Shown here piece by piece: positions 1-6,403 of a stretch of 64,000 nt of DNA; positions within the stretch are counted from its first letter, which is position 1; every line of letters starts with the position of its first letter. The DNA is taken from assembly GCA_035762085.1 (NCBI GenBank), contig DASTPT010000032.1, forward strand, positions 1-64,000, in the 5' to 3' direction. The notes beneath the pieces were generated by a model. The model had not been told where the DNA came from. It made no database searches and saw nothing but the letters and a program-made list of their open reading frames with translations. This DNA is from HRBIN12 sp035762085 (GTDB taxonomy: Bacteria > Actinomycetota > UBA4738 > HRBIN12). The position numbers and the translations under genes were made by a program.

Positions 1-595
1 GCACGATCCGCGCGCGGCCGATCCCGGGTCCTTCGGTGGTGAGCTCCCCGGTCTCCTTGGACCAGTAGCGGCTCTTCGGCTCGAGCACGATCACGGGGTC
101 CGGGTCGGCGATCGCGGCACGCAGGAGCGTGTAGGCGTCGAGCGGCGTGGACGGGACGACCACCTTCAGGCCGGCGGTGTGGACGTAGTAGGTCTCGGGG
201 CTCTCGCCGTGGTGCTCCTTGCCGCGGATCCCGCCGAACGAGGGGATCCGGATCGTGACCGGCATCGCCACGCGTCCGCGCGTGCGCTCGCGGTACTTCG
301 CGACGTGGCTGATCACCTGGTCGAGCGCCGGGTACGAGAAGCCGTCGAACTGCATCTCGGCCACCGGATGCCACCCGGCCATCGCCAGGCCGACGCACAT
401 GCCGGCGATCCCGGCCTCGGCGATCGGCGTGTTGAACACGTGCTCGCGGCCGAAGTCGCGCTGGAGACCCTCGGTCACGCGGAACACGCCGCCCAGCTCG
501 CCGACGTCCTCGCCGAGCACCAACACGCGTGGGTCCTCCGTCAGCGCATCGCGGAGCGCCGCGTTCAGCGCGCCCGACATCGTCACCTCAGGCAT
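1..595 (-). CDS. pdhB: Pyruvate dehydrogenase E1 beta subunit, C-terminus cut by window edge
   Basis: Transketolase-like E1 beta subunit of a 2-oxo-acid dehydrogenase complex (pyruvate or branched-chain), which with E1 alpha does thiamine-diphosphate decarboxylation and passes the acyl group to E2. About 198 residues are visible: the N-terminal pyrimidine-binding region with LGEDVGELGGVFRVTEGL, FNTPIAEAGIAGMCVGLAMA, a QFDGFSYPALDQ segment, and later the HHGESPE and VIVLEPK blocks typical of PdhB. The ATG overlaps the end of the E1 alpha gene by 8 nt, so the two are co-translated. A second in-frame ATG lies five codons in (position 580). Pyruvate rather than branched-chain specificity is not decided by the sequence; an E2 gene would be expected just outside the window. 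Confidence 0.93.
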   Translation of the reverse strand, partial: MPEVTMSGALNAALRDALTEDPRVLVLGEDVGELGGVFRVTEGLQRDFGREHVFNTPIAEAGIAGMCVGLAMAGWHPVAEMQFDGFSYPALDQVISHVAKYRERTRGRVAMPVTIRIPSFGGIRGKEHHGESPETYYVHTAGLKVVVPSTPLDAYTLLRAAIADPDPVIVLEPKSRYWSKETGELTTEGPGIGRARIV

Positions 596-1655
596 CGCCC
601 AGCGCCTCCTCGCGCTGCGCCGCGAGGGTCGCCGGCGGCTCGGCGAAGACGTGGTCGAAGACCTCGACGGCGGACGGTGTGCCGAGCGAGGTCAGCTCGG
701 CACGGACGCCACCCACCCACGCCTCCGCCTCTTCCTCGCACGCGCTCGCGAACGCGTCGTCGGCGACGCCCGCCCTCGTCAGGAATCGGCGGTAGCGCTC
801 GATCGGGTCGAGCGCTCGCCAGCGCTCGACCTCGTCCGAACCTCGGTACTTCGTCGCGTCGTCGGCCGTCGTGTGGGGCCCGATCCGGTAGGTCATCGCC
901 TCGATCAGCGTGGGACCCTCGCCATGCCGGGCACGGTCGACCGCCTCCCGCGTCGCCCGGTACACCGCCAAGACGTCGTTCCCGTCCACGCGCACGCCCG
1001 GGAAGCCGTAACCGGCGGCGCGGGCGGCGATCGGCGCCACGTACTGCTCCTCGGCCGGGACCGAGATCGCCCAGCCGTTGTTCTGGCACAGCAGCACGAG
1101 CGGGACCCGCAGCACCGCGGCCAGGTTCGTGCCCTCGTGGAAGTCGCCCTCGGATGCCGAACCGTCGCCGAAGTACACGAGGGCGCACGCGTCCGATCCG
1201 TCCAACTTCGCGCCGAGCGCCCACCCCACCGCGTGCGGGATCTGGGTCGCGACCGGCACGCAGATCGGCGCGAACCCGCTCGCCGCGGGGTCGTACGGCC
1301 CTCCGTGCCACGTCCCGCGGTGGTACTGGAGGTACTCGACGGCGTCGACGCCGCGCACGATCGCGGCGGCGAGCTCGCGGAACGAAGGGAACGCCATGTC
1401 GCCCGATGCGAGCGCGAACGCGCTCCCGACCTGGGCGGCCTCCTGCCCCTCGAACGGCGGATAGACGGTCAGCTCGCCCTGACGCTGGAGCGCCATGCAC
1501 TCGCGGTCAAGTCGCCGCGCGAGCGTCATCAGCCGGAGCAGCTCCCGCTGCTCGTGGGCCGACAGCCCGACGTCCGTGTCCCCGACGGGGGAGCCGTCGG
1601 GGGCCACGAGACGCAGCGTGGGGAAACCGTCCTCGGTCGTGTCGCGCGTGCTCAT
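588..1655 (-). CDS. pdhA: Pyruvate dehydrogenase E1 alpha subunit (TPP-dependent)
   Basis: About 355 residues. Alpha subunit of heterotetrameric 2-oxo-acid dehydrogenase E1. The thiamine-diphosphate/Mg motif is clear: YFGDGSASEGDFHEGTNLA (GDG followed about 25 residues later by the conserved Asn in CQNNGWAIS). It also has the phosphorylation-loop-like YRIGPHTTADD segment seen in PdhA. The start is taken at the ATG giving MSTRDTTEDG; an upstream ATG 16 codons earlier would add an arginine/cysteine-rich tail and run into the divergent gene. No Shine-Dalgarno is visible; a TATGCT box about 24 nt upstream could be the -10. It is followed directly, with 8 nt overlap, by E1 beta. Confidence 0.92.
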   Translation of the reverse strand: MSTRDTTEDGFPTLRLVAPDGSPVGDTDVGLSAHEQRELLRLMTLARRLDRECMALQRQGELTVYPPFEGQEAAQVGSAFALASGDMAFPSFRELAAAIVRGVDAVEYLQYHRGTWHGGPYDPAASGFAPICVPVATQIPHAVGWALGAKLDGSDACALVYFGDGSASEGDFHEGTNLAAVLRVPLVLLCQNNGWAISVPAEEQYVAPIAARAAGYGFPGVRVDGNDVLAVYRATREAVDRARHGEGPTLIEAMTYRIGPHTTADDATKYRGSDEVERWRALDPIERYRRFLTRAGVADDAFASACEEEAEAWVGGVRAELTSLGTPSAVEVFDHVFAEPPATLAAQREEALGDA

Positions 1656-1687
1656 CGAAGGGCTGGAGCGAAGTGGCCGAGAGCATA

Positions 1688-1693
1688 TACACT
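1688..1693 (+). promoter_or_regulatory. -10 element TACACT, near-leaderless start
   Basis: TACACT lies 8 nt before the ATG at 1702, so transcription would begin within a base or two of the start codon; there is no ribosome binding site. Confidence 0.55.
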
Positions 1694-1701
1694 CCGGCGC
1701 C

Positions 1702-2505
1702 ATGGTCCCCTCGGCGGAGCTGCGCGTGTACCAGCCGCTCGGCTCGTTCCCCGCCCACGAGCAGGCGCACTGGGAGCGCTACATCCTCGGCGGCGGTCTG
1801 GTGCGCCCGCCGCGGCCGGTGTACCGGCAGCGGACCACGCACCGGCGGCTCGGCTTCCTCGTCCCGGCGGTCGGCGAAGGCGCCCTCGTCAAGCTGGTCG
1901 AGGGGGAGTACTACGTCTGCCCGCTCCGAACGCGGATGCGGTTCCTGGCGGGGCTCCTCGCGTTCCGCGAGGCCACGCCGTTCGAGGGGAGCGAGGCCTT
2001 CGTCCCACGCGACGAGGCGAAGCGCGCCGCGAAGGAGCTCGGCCGACTGCGGCGGCGGAACCCCGGCCACGTCTCGTGCGTGATGCAGAGCCCCTGGCAC
2101 GTGCCGGTCCGGTGGTTCCTGCTCTTCGACGACGAGGAGCGCCGGATCCTCGAGCGCGGCGACCGCCACCGGCTCTCGTACCTGACGACGGCGCGGAAGG
2201 CGATCCGCCGGATCGAGCGGGCGATCCCCGCGCTCCGGCGCTCGGACCTGGGGCCCGTCGCCGAGATGATCGTCGAGCTCCACCAATGGCTCGCGTCGTT
2301 CGACCCGCGCTCGCTCGTCGAGCTCGACTACGACGGCCTGTGCGACTTCCTGACGTGGGACGAGCTCGACGATGACCACAGCGCTCGTGAGCTCCAGGAG
2401 GCCATCACGGCGCTGTCGTCGGGCGAGATCGCGCGCTCGGGCGAGCTGTACCAGTCGGTCATCACGCGATGGGCCGAGGCGCGCGGCCACGAGAACCTGA
2501 ACTGA
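1702..2505 (+). CDS. Conserved actinobacterial protein of unknown function
   Basis: 267 residues, soluble, no signal peptide. I recognise the general pattern (SPWHVPVRWFLLFDDEER, LDYDGLCDFLTWDELDDDHS, SGELYQSVITRWAEAR) as that of a conserved actinobacterial family of unknown function, possibly DUF8083, but the family name is from memory. The middle is rich in Arg/Leu helices and the C-terminal part has an acidic WDELDDDHSA segment that looks like a conserved surface or binding patch. It is divergent from pdhA. The start at 1702 is supported by the -10 box 8 nt upstream; the reading frame extends further upstream but that part has no such support. Confidence 0.75.
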   Translation: MVPSAELRVYQPLGSFPAHEQAHWERYILGGGLVRPPRPVYRQRTTHRRLGFLVPAVGEGALVKLVEGEYYVCPLRTRMRFLAGLLAFREATPFEGSEAFVPRDEAKRAAKELGRLRRRNPGHVSCVMQSPWHVPVRWFLLFDDEERRILERGDRHRLSYLTTARKAIRRIERAIPALRRSDLGPVAEMIVELHQWLASFDPRSLVELDYDGLCDFLTWDELDDDHSARELQEAITALSSGEIARSGELYQSVITRWAEARGHENLN

Positions 2506-2537
2506 CGCCGGCTCGGGACCGGACGGGTCGAGTGGGG

Positions 2538-2610
2538 TGGCCAGGGGCAGAATCGAACTGCCGACACCGCGGTTTTCAGCCGCGTGCTCTGCCATCTGAG
2601 CTACCTGGCC
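2538..2610 (-). tRNA. tRNA-Phe (anticodon GAA)
   Basis: 73-nt cloverleaf on the minus strand: acceptor GGCCAGG/CCTGGCC, D arm GCTC..GAGC, anticodon stem CGCGG/CCGCG with loop CTGAAAA, T arm GGCAG TTCGATT CTGCC, discriminator A. CCA is not encoded. It lies 94 nt downstream of tRNA-Glu on the same strand. Confidence 0.97.
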
Positions 2611-2704
2611 CTCGCGCGGCTGACGGGCTTCGATCCCGCGATCTTCGCCTTGACAGGGCGATGAGGACTCCGGACTCCTCCACAGCCGCGTGTATTCGGT
2701 TCCG

Positions 2705-2777
2705 TGCCCCCAACGGGATTCGAACCCGTGTCGCCGCCTTGAAAGGGCGAAATCCTAGGCCGCTAGACGATGGGGGC
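2705..2777 (-). tRNA. tRNA-Glu (anticodon TTC)
   Basis: 73-nt cloverleaf on the minus strand: acceptor GCCCCCA pairing with TGGGGGC, anticodon loop CTTTCAA, T arm ACGGG TTCGAAT CCCGT, discriminator A. CCA is not encoded. It may be co-transcribed with the tRNA-Phe that follows. Confidence 0.97.
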
Positions 2778-2818
2778 CCCGGGCGAACCAGCGCCCCCCA
2801 CCCGGGGGCAGCCGCGAA

Positions 2819-2824
2819 AGTATA
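2819..2824 (-). promoter_or_regulatory. -10 element TATACT upstream of tRNA-Glu
   Basis: TATACT on the minus strand about 41 nt before the tRNA 5' end, inside the short gap between the DUF192 gene and tRNA-Glu. No good -35 is visible 17 nt upstream. Confidence 0.4.
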
Positions 2825-2873
2825 GCGCCGGAGGACGGCCGACCATCGGACGCCCGCCTCGCCTCCGCATCGC

Positions 2874-3212
2874 TCACGAGCCCCGCGAGCGGCGCACCAC
2901 GCGGTCCCCCGTCCGCAGGTCGACGAACGGGTGGGCCTCGAGCACGTGCCGCGCCCCGCGGCGAGGCCGGAACACCAGGCCGGGGCGGGCCCGGACGACC
3001 TCGAGGACCCGGAACCCGTCATCGAGGAACGCCACGGCGAGGGGGAACCGCATGCCGACGGTGTGGACCGACCGCGTCCGCTCGAGCAGGAGCGCAGCGT
3101 TGCGCTCGAGGGACGGACGGCGAAGGAGCCCGCGGGCGCGCTCGCGCCGTGTTCGAGGCACCTCCGCCACCAGCCGGACCCCGCGATCGGTCTCGAGGAT
3201 CTCGACCAGCAC
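2874..3212 (-). CDS. DUF192 (UPF0127) family protein
   Basis: 112 residues with the DUF192 hallmarks: RERARGLLRRPSL near residue 25, then TRSVHTVGMRFPLAVAFLDD (the family's conserved H/M..F.L/D block), and a C-terminal HPFVDLRTGDRV. These small beta-barrel proteins have no established enzymatic role. A GTG giving MLVEILETDRG is chosen because it starts the first beta-strand of the family; the open frame further upstream runs through the tRNA-Lys gene and cannot be coding there. The gene lies 37 nt downstream of tRNA-Lys in the same direction, so it is probably read from the tRNA promoter. No signal peptide is seen with this start, although many family members are secreted. Confidence 0.82.
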   Translation of the reverse strand: MLVEILETDRGVRLVAEVPRTRRERARGLLRRPSLERNAALLLERTRSVHTVGMRFPLAVAFLDDGFRVLEVVRARPGLVFRPRRGARHVLEAHPFVDLRTGDRVVRRSRGS

Positions 3213-3248
3213 CGGCCCAACGTACGGCGTCGGACCGACATCGCGCTG

Positions 3249-3323
3249 TGGGGCGGGCAGGATTCGAACCCGCGACACGAGGGTTAAAAGCCCCCTGCTC
3301 TGACCGGACTGAGCTACCGCCCC
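3249..3323 (-). tRNA. tRNA-Lys (anticodon TTT)
   Basis: 75-nt cloverleaf on the minus strand: acceptor GGGGCGG/CCGCCCC, D arm GCTCAGTCCGGTCAGAGC, anticodon stem GGGGG/CCCTC with loop CTTTTAA, T arm GCGGG TTCGAAT CCTGC, discriminator A. CCA is not encoded. Confidence 0.96.
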
Positions 3324-3330
3324 CGGCCGA

Positions 3331-3336
3331 AGTGTA
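3331..3336 (-). promoter_or_regulatory. -10 element TACACT for tRNA-Lys and DUF192 gene
   Basis: TACACT on the minus strand 7 nt before the 5' end of tRNA-Lys, so the primary transcript would begin at or very near the mature tRNA end. The divergent SIMPL gene begins 60 nt away. Confidence 0.45.
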
Positions 3337-3396
3337 GGGGAACCCCTCGGCTCCGAGGGAGCGTCCAACCGGCGACCCGACCCGGAGGAGCACGCG

Positions 3397-4122
3397 ATGA
3401 AGGGCAACGCGAAGTGGGGACTGGCCGGCGTGGTGCTCGGGGTGACGGTGGCGCTCATGGTGCCGTCGCTCGCGCAGACGTCGGATCCCGAGCCCGGGAC
3501 GACGGAGCGAACGGTCACGGTCTCCGGAACGGCCACGATCACGTCCGATCCCGACGAGGCCGTCGTCTTGCTCGGCGTGCAGACGCAGGCCCAGACGGCC
3601 GAGGCCGCGATGCGTGACAACGCGAACCGCATGAACGACGTGATCCAGGCGGTCCGACGTGCCGGCGTCGCGGCCGACGACGTCGCGACCGCGTGGATCG
3701 ATCTGTACCCGCGGTACGACGACAACGGCATGACGATCGTCGGGTACTCGGCCGAGAACCAGGTCAACGTGACCGTCCGCGCGATGGACGACATCGGACG
3801 CGTGATCGACGCCGCGATCGACGCCGGTGCGAACCTCTCGAGCGGCATCTCGTTCGGCCTGTCGGACGAGAGTGCCGGCGCCGAGGACGCGCTGGCCGAC
3901 GCGGTCGGCGACGCGCGCTCGAAGGCCGAGGCGCTCGCGGCCGCGAGCGGCGCGCAGCTCGGCGCCGTGGTCTCGGTCGTCGAGACCGGCGCCCCGACGC
4001 CGCCGGTGATGTACCGCGACTACGCGGTCGCGGAGGCCGCCACCGCGGCCGGCGCCCCGCCCGTCGAGACGCCGACGATCGAGACCGAGGTCGGCGTGAC
4101 CGCCACGTGGGAGCTGCGCTGA
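3397..4122 (+). CDS. SIMPL-domain (DUF541) secreted protein
   Basis: 241 residues. An N-terminal signal peptide (hydrophobic run GLAGVVLGVTVALMVPSLA, cleavage near AQT) is followed by one SIMPL/DUF541 domain: TVTVSGTATITSDPDEAVV at about residue 37, a helix with NANRMNDVIQAVRRAG, then the IVGYSAENQVNVTVRAMDDI strand block and the LADAVGDARSKAEALAAASG helix. SIMPL proteins are periplasmic or extracytoplasmic beta-alpha proteins whose function in bacteria is mostly unknown (the mouse namesake is a signalling adaptor). A strong Shine-Dalgarno GGAGGAG lies 8 nt before the ATG. It stands alone between the tRNA cluster and the convergent nadE. Confidence 0.9.
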   Translation: MKGNAKWGLAGVVLGVTVALMVPSLAQTSDPEPGTTERTVTVSGTATITSDPDEAVVLLGVQTQAQTAEAAMRDNANRMNDVIQAVRRAGVAADDVATAWIDLYPRYDDNGMTIVGYSAENQVNVTVRAMDDIGRVIDAAIDAGANLSSGISFGLSDESAGAEDALADAVGDARSKAEALAAASGAQLGAVVSVVETGAPTPPVMYRDYAVAEAATAAGAPPVETPTIETEVGVTATWELR

Positions 4123-4142
4123 CCCGTCGAACCACCGAGCTG

Positions 4143-4177
4143 CCGGCGGAGCGCGCTACGAAGCGCCGCTCCGCCGG
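4143..4177. terminator. Stem-loop between convergent SIMPL and nadE genes
   Basis: Perfect 11-bp inverted repeat CCGGCGGAGCG / CGCTCCGCCGG with a 13-nt loop. The right arm overlaps the last codons of nadE. No T-run follows on either strand, so it would be a T-less or Rho-assisted bidirectional terminator, if one at all. Confidence 0.5.
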
Positions 4178-5796
4178 TACCGGTTCGTGATCGGCATCCG
4201 GCGGTCGCGGCCGAACGCGCGCGGCGTGATCTTGATCCCCGGGGCGGCCTGCCGCCGCTTGTACTCGGCGCGGTCGATCTTCGCGACGACGCGATGCACG
4301 AGCGCGGCGTCGGATCCATCGGCGACGATCTCCTCGGGCGAGCGGTCGTCCTCGACGTAGGCCTCGACGATCGGATCCAGCACGTCGTACGGCGGGAGCG
4401 AGTCCGTGTCCTTCTGGTCCGGCCGCAGCTCGGCCGAGGGCGGCTTGTCGAGCACGCGCTGGGGGATCGGCGGCTCACCCCCACGGGCGTTCCGCCAGCG
4501 CGCGAGCTCGTACACCAGCGTCTTCGGGACGTCCTTGATCGGCGCGAACCCGCCGGCCATGTCCCCGTACAGCGTCGAGTAGCCCACCGCGAACTCGCTC
4601 TTGTTGCCCGTGGCGAGCACGAGCCCGCCGCGTTTGTTCGACAGCGCCATCAGCAGGTTGCCGCGGATCCGCGCCTGCAGGTTCTCCTCGGCAACGCCGC
4701 TCTCGGTCCCCGCGAACAGGTCGGCGAGGGCGGCCAGGTACGCGACGAAGGTCTCCTCGATCGGCAGGACGTCGAACCGGATCCCCAGCCGACGAGCGAC
4801 CTGGGTCGCGTCCTCGAGGCTCTCGGGCGAGGAGTACCGCGAGGGCATCGCGAGCGCGTGGACGGCATCGCCTCCGAGGGCGTCGGCCGCGAGCGTGGCC
4901 ACCATCGCCGAGTCGATCCCGCCCGAGAGCCCGAGCACGACCTCGCGGAACCCGTTCTTGCGGACGTAGTCGCGCAGCCCGAGCGCGAGCGCCCGGTACA
5001 CCTCCTCGGGCCCCTCGGGCCACGCGTCGCGCTCGGGGCCGGTCGCGACCGCCCAGGTCGCTCCGCCGCGGATCTCCTGGAGCTCGACGACCAGGAGATC
5101 CTCGGTGAACGCGGAAGCGCGGTGCACCAGCTCGCCGTCGGGGCTCACGACCATCGAGCAGCCGTCGAAGACCAGCTCGTCCTGGCCACCGACGGCGTTC
5201 ACATAGACGATCCACGCGCCGGTCTCCCGGGCGCGGGCGGCGCACACGTCCAGGCGCTCGAAGCGCTGGCCCACGTGGTACGGCGAGCCGTTGATGCTGA
5301 CGATCAGCTTGGTCCGCGTGTAGCCGTCGAAGGGCGGTCCCGGCGCCCAGGCGTCCTCGCAGACCGACAGCCCCAGGTTCGCGCCCCCGATCTCGACGAC
5401 GCAGCTGCCGCGCCCCGGCTCGAAGTACCGGCGCTCGTCGAACACGCCGTAGTTCGGCAGCTTGATCTTGTGGTACGTGGCGCGGACCTCGCCGTCCCGA
5501 AGCAGCGCGGCCGCGTTGTGGACGCCGCGATCGCTGCGGTCGACGAATCCGGTGAGGACGGCGCACCCGCCCGCGGTGCGCCGGGCGAGCTCCTCGAGCG
5601 CCTCGAGGTTGTCCCGGACGAACTCCGGGTGCAGGACGAGGTCCTCGGGCGGGTACCCGGTGATCGCGAGCTCGGGGAAGCACACGAGGTCGGCGCCGGC
5701 CTCGGTCGCGCGGTGCGCCCACTCCTGGAGGCGGTCGACGTTGCCCTGCAGGTCGCCGACGGTGGTGTTCAGCTGGCCGAGCGCGATGCGGACCAC
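4156..5796 (-). CDS. nadE: Glutamine-dependent NAD+ synthetase
   Basis: 546 residues, the normal length of the two-domain glutamine-dependent enzyme that amidates nicotinate adenine dinucleotide in the last step of NAD+ synthesis. The N-terminal nitrilase-type glutaminase (residues 1-260) shows the Glu-Lys-Cys triad: Glu in FPELAITGYPPEDL, Lys in YHKIKLPNYGVFDE and Cys in LGLSVCEDAW. The C-terminal ammonia-dependent domain has the ATP-pyrophosphatase P-loop VLGLSGGIDSAMVATLAA, and later ATGNKSEFAVGYSTLYGDMA and DKPPSAELRPDQ. An upstream GTG two codons earlier is in frame, but TAGGCT ends exactly before it and lies 6 nt before the chosen GTG, which makes a leaderless start at 5796 more likely. 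The stop overlaps the stem-loop shared with the convergent SIMPL gene. Confidence 0.95.
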   Translation of the reverse strand: MVRIALGQLNTTVGDLQGNVDRLQEWAHRATEAGADLVCFPELAITGYPPEDLVLHPEFVRDNLEALEELARRTAGGCAVLTGFVDRSDRGVHNAAALLRDGEVRATYHKIKLPNYGVFDERRYFEPGRGSCVVEIGGANLGLSVCEDAWAPGPPFDGYTRTKLIVSINGSPYHVGQRFERLDVCAARARETGAWIVYVNAVGGQDELVFDGCSMVVSPDGELVHRASAFTEDLLVVELQEIRGGATWAVATGPERDAWPEGPEEVYRALALGLRDYVRKNGFREVVLGLSGGIDSAMVATLAADALGGDAVHALAMPSRYSSPESLEDATQVARRLGIRFDVLPIEETFVAYLAALADLFAGTESGVAEENLQARIRGNLLMALSNKRGGLVLATGNKSEFAVGYSTLYGDMAGGFAPIKDVPKTLVYELARWRNARGGEPPIPQRVLDKPPSAELRPDQKDTDSLPPYDVLDPIVEAYVEDDRSPEEIVADGSDAALVHRVVAKIDRAEYKRRQAAPGIKITPRAFGRDRRMPITNRYRRSGAS

Positions 5797-5802
5797 GGGC
5801 AC

Positions 5803-5808
5803 AGCCTA
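5803..5808 (-). promoter_or_regulatory. -10 element TAGGCT, leaderless nadE start
   Basis: TAGGCT followed by 6 nt and then the GTG at 5796. This spacing puts the transcription start on the codon and decides between two in-frame GTGs. Confidence 0.6.
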
Positions 5809-5830
5809 GCCGCGCCGGGCGGCGCGGTCG

Positions 5831-6301
5831 TCACTCGATCCCGCCGATGTCCAGGTTGTAGGCCTCCCAGACGAGGTCGGCCCCGTGCTGCCGATGCCGA
5901 ACGACGTTGCCGAACAGGCGCTGGATGTCATCGCGCGCGTCCTCGAGGCTCCACGTCGTCCCGATCGGGGTGGTGCGCAGGCGAGCGATCGCGTCGGAGG
6001 TCGCGTCCCGCAGCGCCGGGTGCTCCTCGCGCAGGCGCTGCACGGCGGTGGCCATCCGGGGAGCGTTCTGGAGGATCTCGTCGTAGAGCCCGCCGGGGCG
6101 CTCGGTCACCTCGATGTGGTCCTCGATCGTTTCCCGCAGGTGCGCGAGCGCGCCGACCACCTCGCGGGCCCACGCGTCCTCGCGGCCCGACGCAGGGCCC
6201 GAGAGCGCCTCCTCGGCCGCGACGAGGGCGTCGTGGATGTCCACGCGGAGACGGCGCGCCTCGGCGAGGGTGGGTGTGGGCTCGTGTCTGGCGTCGTCCA
6301 T
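5831..6301 (-). CDS. Hemerythrin-like helical protein
   Basis: 156 residues, all-helical. The histidine/carboxylate pattern resembles the hemerythrin (HHE) fold: His in ALAHLRETIEDHIEVTE at about 53 and 62 with a following Glu, His in REEHPALRD near 94, and a C-terminal RHRQHGADLVWEAYNLDIGG in which H..H.AD..WEAY..D is characteristic of hemerythrin-like proteins. Such proteins bind a di-iron site and act in oxygen, nitric oxide or iron sensing and storage. Family membership is inferred from spacing, not from a full match. TACTGT lies 8 nt before the ATG. It is separated from nadE by 34 nt in the same direction, but nadE is upstream of neither; this gene is transcribed towards nadE and could be read through into it. 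Confidence 0.6.
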   Translation of the reverse strand: MDDARHEPTPTLAEARRLRVDIHDALVAAEEALSGPASGREDAWAREVVGALAHLRETIEDHIEVTERPGGLYDEILQNAPRMATAVQRLREEHPALRDATSDAIARLRTTPIGTTWSLEDARDDIQRLFGNVVRHRQHGADLVWEAYNLDIGGIE

Positions 6302-6309
6302 GGCCGCAC

Positions 6310-6315
6310 ACAGTA
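6310..6315 (-). promoter_or_regulatory. -10 element TACTGT, near-leaderless start
   Basis: TACTGT 8 nt before the ATG at 6301 on the minus strand; no Shine-Dalgarno. Confidence 0.4.
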
Positions 6316-6390
6316 GCCGAGGTGCCTCGGCTCCACCACGACGCGCGTCGCGGTGCCGGCGACGAGGTGGTTCCTCCGCGCCGAACCCCC

Positions 6391-6396
6391 TAATGT
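6391..6396 (+). promoter_or_regulatory. -10 element TAATGT, leaderless cyclase start
   Basis: TAATGT followed by 7 nt (TGCCGCC) and GTG at 6404. It selects this GTG over an ATG 17 codons upstream. Confidence 0.6.
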
Positions 6397-6403
6397 TGCC
6401 GCC

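Noticed and set aside
2611..2704. Additional tRNA or small gene between tRNA-Phe and tRNA-Glu
   Set aside because: No cloverleaf and no frame with a start signal; only the short direct repeat GGACTCC x2.
4294..6393. 699-codon plus-strand frame antisense to nadE
   Set aside because: Arg/His/Val-rich shadow composition, no start signal, nadE is fully supported on the other strand.
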